Positions 1 through 5,791 are shown, counted from the stretch's first letter. The stretch is 5,791 bases of DNA from Nitrospinota bacterium (GCA_022567815.1 JADFGI010000208.1:1-5791), one strand, 5' to 3'. The notes: generated by a model from the letters alone, not told the origin. Made by a program: numbers and translations.

Positions 1-1164
1 GAAATGGGTTCCATGGATCATGGAAATGCAAAAATGTCTGACAGCATGGGACATTCAATGACTATGGGCCAATCCATGGAAATGAAACGTCCCGTCCGCA
101 TCGAGGAAGGGAAAATTTATTCTCCCCCACCCCCGCTTATGGGCAAACAGATGGGAATGGTGGAAACCCTCAATATTCCCGCTCTCGGTTATGAATTGGA
201 CGGAAATGTGAAGGTGTTTACGTTAATCGCCCAACCCATAGAACACGTGATTACCGACGGGAAGCCTATGGATGATTCCATCATTCCAGCTTTGCACCGC
301 TTCACCGGCGGAATGGGACATATGATGGATATGGAACAAAAAGCTCTGGTTTGGGGTTATAACGGGTCCATGCCAGGTCCCACGATAGAAGCCACTGAAG
401 GCGATACAATTCGCATCATCTTGAAAAACGAACTTCCCGAACCGACCTCCATTCATTGGCATGGATTAGAAGTTCCCAATAGCGAGGATGGAGCTGGTGG
501 AGTGACGGAAGCGGTCACGTTGCCCGGCGAGACTCATGTTTACGAGTTCACTCTCTTCCAAAGCGGCACCTTCATGTATCACACGGGTTTTAACGTTATG
601 AAACAAGATGCGCTCGGTCTAGGGGGTTTGGTGGTGATTCATCCCAAGGATGAGAAAAATAAACCCGACAGGGAAATCGCCATTATGTTGCAGGAATGGA
701 CTTTCTCGCCTGGCAACCCCAATCCAAATCTCGCTTCCATGGCTTTTAACTGGTTCACTTTTAATGGTAAGAGCGCCCCGAGTATTGACATCATAAGAAT
801 CAAGCAAGGTGAAAGAGTGCGTATACGTATAGGAAATCTCAGCATGCAAAGTCATCCCATTCATATTCATGGCTATACCTGGAAAGTGGTGGGGACGGAA
901 GGAGGCCCCATTCCGGAATCGGCGCAATGGTCGGGAGCCACGATCAATGTCCCACCTGGGACCACCCGTGATGTCGAATTTGTAGCCTGGAACCCGGGTG
1001 TCTGGCGTTTTCACTGCCACAGACTGCATCACATTATGAACGGCATGGCGGACAGGCCGATGGGGATCATGCCGCATGGAGGGATGTTCACCTTGGTGCA
1101 TGTTGAACCCAAGGATCCAAACGCCAAATGGACCCATCCCAATCAGTTGGAGAAAATGCCATGA
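1..1164 (+). CDS. Two-domain multicopper oxidase, probable periplasmic copper-detoxification enzyme (5' end cut by window)
   Basis: Probable envelope multicopper oxidase that oxidises Cu(I) or another small substrate with oxygen. The frame is open through base 1 and no signal peptide is visible, so the true start probably lies upstream. Numbering from the ATG at base 4: a Met/His-rich stretch (1-27), a PPPP linker (41-44), a first cupredoxin domain (about 68-215) and a second (about 222-368). Copper motifs are HWHG (151-154), YHTG (192-195), HPIHIHG (284-290) and HCHxxxHxxxGM (337-348), the last giving type 1 ligands Cys338, His343 and axial Met348. The second motif usually reads YHxH; here the second histidine is Gly195, so one type 3 ligand is missing. 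Two-domain enzymes of this class normally work as trimers with the trinuclear site between subunits. The stop overlaps the start of the downstream TolC-family gene, implying one operon. Family assignment is firm; the substrate is inferred from the Met-rich region and neighbour. Confidence 0.9.
   Translation, partial: EMGSMDHGNAKMSDSMGHSMTMGQSMEMKRPVRIEEGKIYSPPPPLMGKQMGMVETLNIPALGYELDGNVKVFTLIAQPIEHVITDGKPMDDSIIPALHRFTGGMGHMMDMEQKALVWGYNGSMPGPTIEATEGDTIRIILKNELPEPTSIHWHGLEVPNSEDGAGGVTEAVTLPGETHVYEFTLFQSGTFMYHTGFNVMKQDALGLGGLVVIHPKDEKNKPDREIAIMLQEWTFSPGNPNPNLASMAFNWFTFNGKSAPSIDIIRIKQGERVRIRIGNLSMQSHPIHIHGYTWKVVGTEGGPIPESAQWSGATINVPPGTTRDVEFVAWNPGVWRFHCHRLHHIMNGMADRPMGIMPHGGMFTLVHVEPKDPNAKWTHPNQLEKMP
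1149..1153 (+). promoter_or_regulatory. Ribosome binding site that sets the start of the TolC-family gene
   Basis: GGAGA lies 7 bases before the ATG at 1161, inside the last codons of the oxidase gene. It supports 1161 as the start rather than the in-frame ATG at 1128, which would put 11 hydrophilic residues in front of an otherwise clean lipoprotein signal peptide. Confidence 0.7.
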
Positions 1165-2516
1165 AACTCTACCGGCTCAACATTATTTTAATCATTCCTT
1201 TTCTGGTTACGGCATGCGCCACCGTCAATCCACAAAAGGATTTTGATGCGGTTTCTTCATCGAGCAAATCGAAAATTGGCTACACGGTGACATGGCAGCA
1301 GACCCCGGAAGATAAAAAGCAAACGCGAATGGCTTTGGAAGAACTATTGAAAGATGGGGTGACCAGGGAAGAAGTTGTTCGTATTGCCTTGATGAATAAC
1401 CAGGACCTTCAGTCCAAGTTTGAGTTTCTTGGGATTGCAAGAGCGGATGTCGTTCAGGCAGGTCTGTATTCCAATCCTTCAATAGATGCCCTGTTTGATT
1501 TCCCGACTAAAGGCGCTTTCGGGGTTGGTCCGGATATTAACCTTCTCTTTTCCCTGTCCGACCTGTGGAACGTACCCCTGCGTAAGAAAATCGCGATGTT
1601 GGATGGTCAGAGAGTTACCCTGCAGGTGATTGAAGAAATTCTCAAAACCGCCGCTGAGGCGCGCAATGCCTTCGATGAGGTTCTCTTCCAACGGGCACTG
1701 TATGACTCCACCCAAAAAAATATCAAATTATTTGCGTCAGCTTTTGACAAATCCAGGTTTTACTATCAATCTGGCCTGGTCAATGATCTGGAACTCTCGC
1801 TTGCAGAAAGTTTACTTTACGAAGAAAAGCTGGCGCTGGCAAATATTGAGACCGGTCTCCAGTCCGCTCATGCCGCCTTACTGCGTCAATTGGGGCTGGA
1901 CCCTATGGAATCCATAATCGAAATTCATGGAGAGTTTCAGGAAACTCAATCTGTCAATCTAAAGCCTAATAAGGCATGGAATTTTGCTTTAGATAATCGC
2001 GCCGATTTGAAAATATTCCGTTTCCAGATCGAACAATCAAAGTGGGTTCTCAAGCTTCAAAAGGCTAGAATATATGGCGATGTGAACCTCGGAGGAAATT
2101 TCACAAGGGAATTGGATGGTAGGGATACTTCTGGACCCATTCTATCGTTTCAAATTCCTATTTTTGATCAAAATCAGGCGGGTATAGCACGCGCTCAATA
2201 TCAACTGCGTCAGTCCGAGAAAGAACGGGCCGCCACAGAAATCAAAGCCAAGCAGGAAATTCTTGGTTTGATTCGTGAACTGAAATTTCAACACGAAAAA
2301 GCCACTTTGCTTCGCGACAAAATGCTGATCTTAAATAGAAAAACGGAACAATATGCGGAGAAATTTTATAATGCCATGCAATTGAACGCTTTTTCCCTGA
2401 TTGAAGCTCGCCGCCGGGTACTCAATACGTTTCGCAGTTATCTGGAAGCGCGCCGGGATTACAGGCGGATAAAAACGACACTAGAGGTAGCTCTTGGGGG
2501 CAAAATGCCTAATTAA
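1161..2516 (+). CDS. TolC/CusC-family outer-membrane efflux lipoprotein
   Basis: Outer-membrane channel of a tripartite efflux system, probably exporting copper or another metal given the oxidase in front of it. The 451-residue length is typical of the family. The start at 1161 gives a lipoprotein signal peptide: basic N-terminus MKLYR, a hydrophobic stretch (7-17) and a lipobox VTAC with Cys19, as in CusC/OprM-type factors. The two internal OEP repeats are visible. The first has an NNQDLQ segment and an AGLYSNP turn (about 79-106), followed by long helical stretches (140-250). The second has a strand-like region and the characteristic FQIPIFDQNQAG segment (330-341), followed by a long charged helix (345-400). 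The gene overlaps the oxidase by ATGA, suggesting translational coupling, and ends with in-frame tandem stops TAA TAG. No membrane-fusion or RND pump gene follows; partners, if any, must lie upstream or elsewhere. The family is clear; metal specificity is inferred from context. Confidence 0.92.
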   Translation: MKLYRLNIILIIPFLVTACATVNPQKDFDAVSSSSKSKIGYTVTWQQTPEDKKQTRMALEELLKDGVTREEVVRIALMNNQDLQSKFEFLGIARADVVQAGLYSNPSIDALFDFPTKGAFGVGPDINLLFSLSDLWNVPLRKKIAMLDGQRVTLQVIEEILKTAAEARNAFDEVLFQRALYDSTQKNIKLFASAFDKSRFYYQSGLVNDLELSLAESLLYEEKLALANIETGLQSAHAALLRQLGLDPMESIIEIHGEFQETQSVNLKPNKAWNFALDNRADLKIFRFQIEQSKWVLKLQKARIYGDVNLGGNFTRELDGRDTSGPILSFQIPIFDQNQAGIARAQYQLRQSEKERAATEIKAKQEILGLIRELKFQHEKATLLRDKMLILNRKTEQYAEKFYNAMQLNAFSLIEARRRVLNTFRSYLEARRDYRRIKTTLEVALGGKMPN

Positions 2517-2719
2517 TAGTGATATGTTGATTCAAGACCAAAAAGAAATTATGTAAATCTGTTCCCAGGATTAAATGGGCGGATTCAACCTCTTGCCACC
2601 CGACATCATATATTTTTTGAAATTTCTTCAATCTGTTTCCGAACAAAAACGGCCCATAGTTTGCTTTGAGAGTAATAACGCTTAGTATGGTAATTGTGTT
2701 CTGCTTTAGACGATGATAT
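2517..2719. other. Intergenic gap between the copper genes and the toxin gene; no convincing gene
   Basis: A 203-base AT-rich gap between two 3' ends (TolC-family gene on +, toxin gene on -). No strong terminator is apparent. CCCA/TGGG (2564-2567 with 2576-2579) can form only a 4-bp stem without a T-run, and an imperfect GGGCGG/CCACCC pairing (2577-2582 with 2596-2601) is separated from the T6 run at 2613-2618 by 11 bases. On the - strand one frame stays open from inside the toxin gene to a stop at 2509-2511, about 75 codons. It has no ATG in the gap and resembles no family I know, so it is not called as a gene. Confidence 0.5.
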
Positions 2720-3145
2720 TTAAGTGGATTGATTCCAGGGATTAATCATCTTGATCCCGCATCCTTCAAAATCTTTAGTGTTTCTGGTAGCGATTACGGC
2801 GTTGTGGCATTTGGCAATAGCGGCGATCATTAAATCGACAGAATCCGTATTAAATCCTTTGGCCTCACGCTTTGCTGCGATATCGCCATAAATATAAGCG
2901 GCGTCTTCATCAAAGGGAAAAATACGGCCTCCAAAAGCTTCAGACGCAAAAGTTGCAAAATTAGCTTCCAACGTTGAACGACGTTTGCCTTTTGGCAAAC
3001 GGGTTAAACCTCTTTGAATTTCGGCTATAACTATTGCTGTCAAAGCAAGATGCAGTGGCTTTTGTTTACTGATCCATTCTTGGACGTTCTTGTGAGGCTC
3101 TTCCCGCATAAGCTCTGAAACAACGTTGGTATCAAGGATGATCAT
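2720..3145 (-). CDS. Type II toxin, PIN-domain ribonuclease of the VapC/FitB type
   Basis: Toxin half of a type II toxin-antitoxin pair, expected to be a Mg2+-dependent endoribonuclease acting on RNA in the cytoplasm. The 141-residue length and the N-terminus MIILDTNVVSE are classic for PIN proteins. Acidic active-site residues visible are Asp5, Glu42 (in IVIAEIQRG), Asp104 (in SVDLMIAAIA) and Asp125. The ATRNTKDF segment (119-126) carries Asn122 where many relatives have Asp, a common variation. The GGRIFPFDE segment (72-80) and the ending INPW resemble Neisseria FitB more than short VapC toxins. It starts 3 bases after the antitoxin stop with no obvious Shine-Dalgarno sequence, so translation is probably coupled to the antitoxin. 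An out-of-frame ATG overlaps the antitoxin stop (3150-3152). The family is secure; the RNA target cannot be read from sequence. Confidence 0.93.
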   Translation of the reverse strand: MIILDTNVVSELMREEPHKNVQEWISKQKPLHLALTAIVIAEIQRGLTRLPKGKRRSTLEANFATFASEAFGGRIFPFDEDAAYIYGDIAAKREAKGFNTDSVDLMIAAIAKCHNAVIATRNTKDFEGCGIKMINPWNQST

Positions 3146-3148
3146 GAT

Positions 3149-3397
3149 TCATGAACTAAAATCAATGGAATGGCGTTTAGAACGACGCTTGGGCAATTCG
3201 AGTTCTACGCCATGCTTTGAACCAAAGTACTTCTTTGCGAGATCGAGGATATTAAAAAGTCTGAAATCACCGGATGAAGACGCCTTTTGAAGAATAAGCC
3301 TGGCATAGGCTTCGAAAGAAAGACCTGCCCGTGCCGCCTGGATGCGCAAATTCTTTTTTGTGCTATCCGGCAAGTCACGGATCGTAATAGTAGCCAT
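3149..3397 (-). CDS. Type II antitoxin, ribbon-helix-helix DNA-binding protein of the FitA/VapB type
   Basis: Antitoxin that should bind and block the PIN toxin encoded immediately downstream and, with it, repress the shared promoter. In this 82-residue protein, residues 2-7 (ATITIR) form the DNA-contacting strand. Residues 11-24 and 27-39 (SFEAYARLILQKA) are the two helices of a ribbon-helix-helix fold, matching the FitA/StbC pattern of TITIRDLPD followed by a helix. The C-terminal part (about 45-82, containing LFNILDLAKKYFG and a basic KRRSKRH run) is the expected toxin-wrapping tail. The ATG has a strong ribosome binding site at 3404-3409. Gene order, antitoxin first with a 3-base gap to the toxin, is typical of vapBC/fitAB operons. 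The upstream promoter is covered by a periodic half-site array that is the probable operator for this protein. Confidence 0.9.
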   Translation of the reverse strand: MATITIRDLPDSTKKNLRIQAARAGLSFEAYARLILQKASSSGDFRLFNILDLAKKYFGSKHGVELELPKRRSKRHSIDFSS

Positions 3398-3403
3398 GAA
3401 AAT

Positions 3404-3409
3404 CTCCTT
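3404..3409 (-). promoter_or_regulatory. Ribosome binding site of the antitoxin gene
   Basis: Read on the - strand, AAGGAG stands 6 bases before the antitoxin ATG (3395-3397). It is close to the ideal Shine-Dalgarno sequence and confirms the start. The toxin lacks an equivalent, which would favour higher antitoxin than toxin synthesis. Confidence 0.85.
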
Positions 3410-3415
3410 ATGATT

Positions 3416-3448
3416 TCATTGTAATCAATGATATCATTGCTGTCAATG
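3416..3448. promoter_or_regulatory. Candidate autoregulatory operator: four TCAWTG half-sites at 9-bp spacing
   Basis: Hexamers TCATTG, TCAATG, TCATTG and TCAATG begin at 3416, 3425, 3434 and 3443, exactly 9 bp apart. Their CATTG and CAATG cores are reverse complements, so the array alternates orientation. The two middle sites form the perfect 14-bp palindrome CAATGATATCATTG (3426-3439). The array spans both promoter boxes and the spacer of the toxin-antitoxin promoter. Ribbon-helix-helix antitoxins bind short inverted or direct half-sites cooperatively, and FitAB binds an inverted repeat in its own promoter, so repression by the antitoxin-toxin complex is the natural reading. Binding itself is inferred. 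Confidence 0.75.
3418..3446 (-). promoter_or_regulatory. Sigma-70-type promoter of the toxin-antitoxin operon
   Basis: On the - strand a perfect -35 box TTGACA (3446-3441) is followed after exactly 17 bases by TACAAT (3423-3418), five of six matches to the -10 consensus. Transcription would start near 3411, leaving a leader of only about 14 bases that is mostly the ribosome binding site. The promoter is embedded in the half-site array at 3416-3448. Confidence 0.8.
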
Positions 3449-3464
3449 CTTGCACATATAGAAT
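3437..3464 (+). promoter_or_regulatory. Weak candidate promoter for the downstream membrane glycosyltransferase gene
   Basis: On the + strand, TTGCTG (3437-3442) and TAGAAT (3459-3464) are 16 bases apart; the -10 matches consensus at five of six positions but the -35 at only three. If real, it would share the last operator half-site with the divergent toxin-antitoxin promoter. This is a motif match only. Confidence 0.25.
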
Positions 3465-3549
3465 CCGCACTACTTCCTGATAGAAAAATCGAGGCGCCCT
3501 TGATTCTGGCCTGAAACCTTTTTCACCCACCTGCCTGTCACTTGTTTTC

Positions 3550-5226
3550 ATGGAAAAGAAAAATTCCTTATTTGACTCTTCCCGCTTTCGGCGCTTCAAG
3601 GCCACACTTCCCTTTTTATTGTACCTAGCGCTGATCGGGTATTTTTATTCCTTCTCCCAATACGGATTCAATATCTGGGACGAAGGCGGATTCGCCAATG
3701 GAACCCTAAGGACACTGAACGGCCAAAAGGCGCTTGAGGATTTCAATCCCAACGGCTACCTTCCGGGCAGCTATATTTATGGAGCTATTTTTTTCAAACT
3801 GCTGGGGATCGACATTCAAAGTTTGCGCTGGAGCGTGATACTTATTACCCCGGGAATGGTCTTCATGGTCTACGCCATTTCCCGAAAAATCATGCCGCAG
3901 GGGTTCGCCTTTCTCGCGGCGCTTTTTATGTTGTCCGCCCCGTCGATGTACTACAACCGGTTCTTCCCCTTCTTCACAGTACTCAATCTGTTCTGCCTGC
4001 TCAATGTTCTCGAAAAAAAAAGAATGCGGGATTTTCTGCTCCTCGGAGCTTCCATTCTACTTGCGGGATTTTTCAAATTCGAGATCGCGTTGATCGCTTT
4101 ACTCATTGCCCTTGCTCTCACTGGCGTCCTGATCTTAAAAAAGGGATCGGGAAATGAAGCGCTCCACCTGAAATCAGGCGACGTACCAATTCCGCCGCCC
4201 AGGCTCAATCTTTTATCATGGATTTCAGTGGTTTCCCTGGGGCTGGCTTTTGCCGCAACAGTGGGATATTTTTTGCAGAATGGATTTTTTTTAAAAGTGT
4301 TCAAACTGGTGGTGGATGCGCACAATGTCTGGGGCAATCCCTTTCCCGACATTTTTCCTTTGGGTCCGATGATCGAAAAGCTGGGTCCGCACAAAATGTT
4401 CGAGCGCCTGCTTTTTTATCTGCCCCTTTGGGTTTATGCCGGAGTGGGGGTTATTCTGCTCAGCCGGATTATCAAATCCAAATCGGCGATTTTGACAAGG
4501 GATATTTCCCTTTTAATTATTCTTTCTTTTGGGATTTGTGTGTTCGGTCTGGTCATTTGGCGTGCCGGTTTCGATAATCTTTTAAGGACATTGCCGCCAT
4601 TTTATATCCTGTTCTGCTACCTGCTTTATTTGGGCCGCGAAAAAATTCTTTGCTGGATGAAGGTTCCCGGCGACTCTGCCCAATCCGATTCATTTCTGGA
4701 AAAAATTCCCGTGAATGTTTTGATCGTGTCTCTTCCCTTTTTATTTTTTTTCGAGATGAATGTGCATCATGGATTTTACGCGGGAAGTATCGGAGCGATG
4801 AAAAAGGAAACTCAATGGGTGCAACTGGACCGGTTGAAGGTATATACCCATCCGTCTGAGGCTAAGTGGTTGCGGGAGGTGGTGGATCGAATCGAAATTT
4901 ACACGGACAAGGGCGACCCGATTCTGGCCCTGCCCTTGAATCCGGTTTTCTATTTTCTCACCGACAGGGTCAACCCCACTCGCTACGATTGGATTTTGCC
5001 GGGTATGCTGACTACGGAAGAAGAAAAAAAGATGGTGGAAGGATTGAAAATACATCGACCGAAGATGGTTATCTTTGTGGATATCCCCATCGATGGAAAA
5101 GAGGAAAGGCGGCTGGCCAACTACGCTCCATTACTGTATGGGTTTCTTATTGAAAATTATCAATTCGACGAGATAATCGGTTTGTTCCAGATTCTGCTTC
5201 CCAGGCAGACAAAACAGACGCCTTAA
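3550..5226 (+). CDS. Polytopic membrane glycosyltransferase of the GT-C (GT39/ArnT-like) type
   Basis: Probable inner-membrane enzyme that moves a sugar from a polyprenyl-phosphate donor to an acceptor outside the cytoplasm. The 558-residue protein has a basic N-terminus, a first membrane segment (about 18-36), and then a periplasmic loop with NIWDEGG (41-47), whose Asp44/Glu45 fit the catalytic acid expected in the first loop of GT-C enzymes, and GYLPGSYIYG (69-78). Further membrane segments lie near 96-110, 118-131, 138-153, 162-196, 222-242, 286-306, 319-337, 347-361 and 387-402. A soluble C-terminal domain follows (403-558) with LPLNPVFYFLTDRVNPTRYD (461-480), a pattern I recall from uncharacterised bacterial GT39-like proteins. 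No Shine-Dalgarno sequence precedes the ATG, and the in-frame stop at 3481-3483 leaves no other ATG upstream. It diverges from the toxin-antitoxin operon and appears to stand alone. Donor and acceptor are unknown. Confidence 0.8.
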   Translation: MEKKNSLFDSSRFRRFKATLPFLLYLALIGYFYSFSQYGFNIWDEGGFANGTLRTLNGQKALEDFNPNGYLPGSYIYGAIFFKLLGIDIQSLRWSVILITPGMVFMVYAISRKIMPQGFAFLAALFMLSAPSMYYNRFFPFFTVLNLFCLLNVLEKKRMRDFLLLGASILLAGFFKFEIALIALLIALALTGVLILKKGSGNEALHLKSGDVPIPPPRLNLLSWISVVSLGLAFAATVGYFLQNGFFLKVFKLVVDAHNVWGNPFPDIFPLGPMIEKLGPHKMFERLLFYLPLWVYAGVGVILLSRIIKSKSAILTRDISLLIILSFGICVFGLVIWRAGFDNLLRTLPPFYILFCYLLYLGREKILCWMKVPGDSAQSDSFLEKIPVNVLIVSLPFLFFFEMNVHHGFYAGSIGAMKKETQWVQLDRLKVYTHPSEAKWLREVVDRIEIYTDKGDPILALPLNPVFYFLTDRVNPTRYDWILPGMLTTEEEKKMVEGLKIHRPKMVIFVDIPIDGKEERRLANYAPLLYGFLIENYQFDEIIGLFQILLPRQTKQTP

Positions 5227-5238
5227 AAAAGCCTTTTA

Positions 5239-5791
5239 TCAGTGTAACGCCGGCCTGTTTTTGGAGGGTTTGCTGGGTTTCAGGAAGTCCTTTCGTTTTA
5301 AGCCATGCTTATTCAATTTGTCGTAAAAGGTTTTTCTGGGCAACCCCAGGGTCAGGTAGGTTTCCTTGACGTTTCCCTTTGTCCTTGTCAATTCTTGAGC
5401 GATCAAGGTTTTTTCAAAAGCGTTCATTTTTTCAACGAGGTTTTTTTTATGTCCATTCACTTGCTCATTTGGGCTAATCAACTCCTCTCGATTGCCGGGG
5501 CATATCTGGTCGGGGTCAAAGCCAAGAGCAAACCGTTCCGCCGCATTTTTCAATTCGCGGACATTCCCCGGCCAATCCCGTGCCAATAATTCCTGAAAAA
5601 TTTCACTCGTAATCAAAGGAGTGGGACGTTGATAAGCGGCGCAGGCCAGAAGAACAAAGTGCTGGAACAATACCGGTATGTCCTCGCGATGCTCTCTAAG
5701 AGGGGGGAGGGCAATCCCAATCACATTCAATCGGTAAAAAAGATCCTCGCGGAACCATCCTCCTTCACAGGCTTTTTTGAGATCCTCTTTG
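5239..5791 (-). CDS. Sigma-54-dependent transcriptional activator, DctD/NtrC-like, C-terminal part (5' end cut by window)
   Basis: C-terminal 183 residues of an enhancer-binding protein that uses ATP hydrolysis to open sigma-54 promoters. The frame is open to the window edge, so the start, any receiver domain, the Walker motifs and the GAFTGA loop lie outside. Numbering from the edge: FREDLFYRLN (13-22) and LPPLREHREDIP (28-39) belong to the AAA+ domain and include the arginine-finger region. WPGNVREL (73-80) is the sensor 2 motif. A linker (about 90-120) leads to a Fis-type helix-turn-helix (about 124-164) with GNVKETYLTLGLPRKTFYDK, closest in wording to DctD proteins (LGxPRKTxYDKxxKHGL). 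A basic tail (165-183) follows. A TTG at 5728-5730 falls inside the conserved YRLN segment and is not the start. The gene converges on the glycosyltransferase with 12 bases between stop codons. The class is certain; its target operon is unknown. Confidence 0.93.
   Translation of the reverse strand, partial: KEDLKKACEGGWFREDLFYRLNVIGIALPPLREHREDIPVLFQHFVLLACAAYQRPTPLITSEIFQELLARDWPGNVRELKNAAERFALGFDPDQICPGNREELISPNEQVNGHKKNLVEKMNAFEKTLIAQELTRTKGNVKETYLTLGLPRKTFYDKLNKHGLKRKDFLKPSKPSKNRPALH

Noticed and set aside
619..1137. Long - strand open frame opposite the oxidase gene
   Set aside because: It is fully antisense to a gene with unambiguous copper motifs, and its translation shows no recognisable domain; treated as a shadow.
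1128..1160. Upstream in-frame ATG (1128) as the start of the TolC-family gene
   Set aside because: It adds 11 hydrophilic residues ahead of a clean lipoprotein signal peptide and lacks a suitable ribosome binding site; the ATG at 1161 has GGAGA at the right distance and the ATGA overlap typical of operons.
2564..2618. Terminator candidate after the TolC-family gene
   Set aside because: The stems are 4-5 pairs with a mismatch and the T6 run is 11 bases away, unlike an intrinsic terminator.
3408..3605. 65-codon - strand frame over the start of the glycosyltransferase gene
   Set aside because: It overlaps the toxin-antitoxin promoter, operator and the glycosyltransferase start, and its translation is low-complexity basic sequence without a domain.
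3951..4394. 147-codon - strand frame and 119-codon + strand frame (4218-4577) inside the glycosyltransferase gene
   Set aside because: Both lie wholly inside a membrane protein gene in other frames, show no family features, and have compositions typical of shadow translations.
5201..5223. AGGC/GCCT hairpin at the end of the glycosyltransferase gene followed by A-rich sequence
   Set aside because: Only a 4-bp stem with a 13-base loop, and no T-run follows on the + strand.
5222..5241. Possible bidirectional terminator between the two convergent genes (AAAAAGCCTTTT)
   Set aside because: The arms AAAAG and CTTTT are separated by a single base, so no RNA hairpin can form, and the nearby GCCTT copies are direct rather than inverted repeats.
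5728..5730. TTG as the start of the sigma-54 activator
   Set aside because: The codon encodes the Leu of the conserved FREDLFYRLN segment, and the conserved AAA+ sequence continues upstream to the window edge.

Overview
The window reads as chromosomal DNA from a Gram-negative bacterium. It encodes an outer-membrane lipoprotein of the TolC family, a probably periplasmic multicopper oxidase and a sigma-54-dependent regulator, and the base composition looks moderate. The lineage cannot be fixed from sequence alone. Nitrospinota/Nitrospirota or a deltaproteobacterial-type group is only a guess, from the style of the membrane glycosyltransferase and the DctD-like regulator. No tRNA, rRNA, CRISPR array, insertion sequence or integrase was seen.

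Left part (1-2516, + strand): the 3' portion of a copper-handling operon. A two-cupredoxin multicopper oxidase with a Met/His-rich N-terminal region overlaps, by the four bases ATGA, the start of a TolC/CusC-type outer-membrane efflux lipoprotein. Together they suggest oxidation and export of copper in the cell envelope. The oxidase lacks one usually conserved trinuclear-copper histidine (YHTG where YHxH is usual).

Middle part (2517-3550): about 200 bases without a convincing gene, then a type II toxin-antitoxin module on the - strand. The antitoxin is ribbon-helix-helix (FitA/VapB-like) and the toxin is a PIN-domain nuclease (FitB/VapC-like). Upstream of the antitoxin lies a near-consensus sigma-70 promoter (TTGACA, 17 bp, TACAAT). 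Superimposed on it is a strictly 9-bp-periodic array of four TCAWTG half-sites, two of which form a perfect 14-bp palindrome in the promoter spacer. This is a strong candidate autoregulatory operator and the most striking non-coding structure in the window.

Right part (3550-5791): a 558-residue polytopic membrane protein of the GT-C/ArnT-like glycosyltransferase type on the + strand. It converges, with only 12 bases between stop codons, on the 3' end of a sigma-54 activator with a Fis-type DNA-binding domain, truncated by the window edge. These two genes have no evident functional link to the copper genes or the toxin-antitoxin module.
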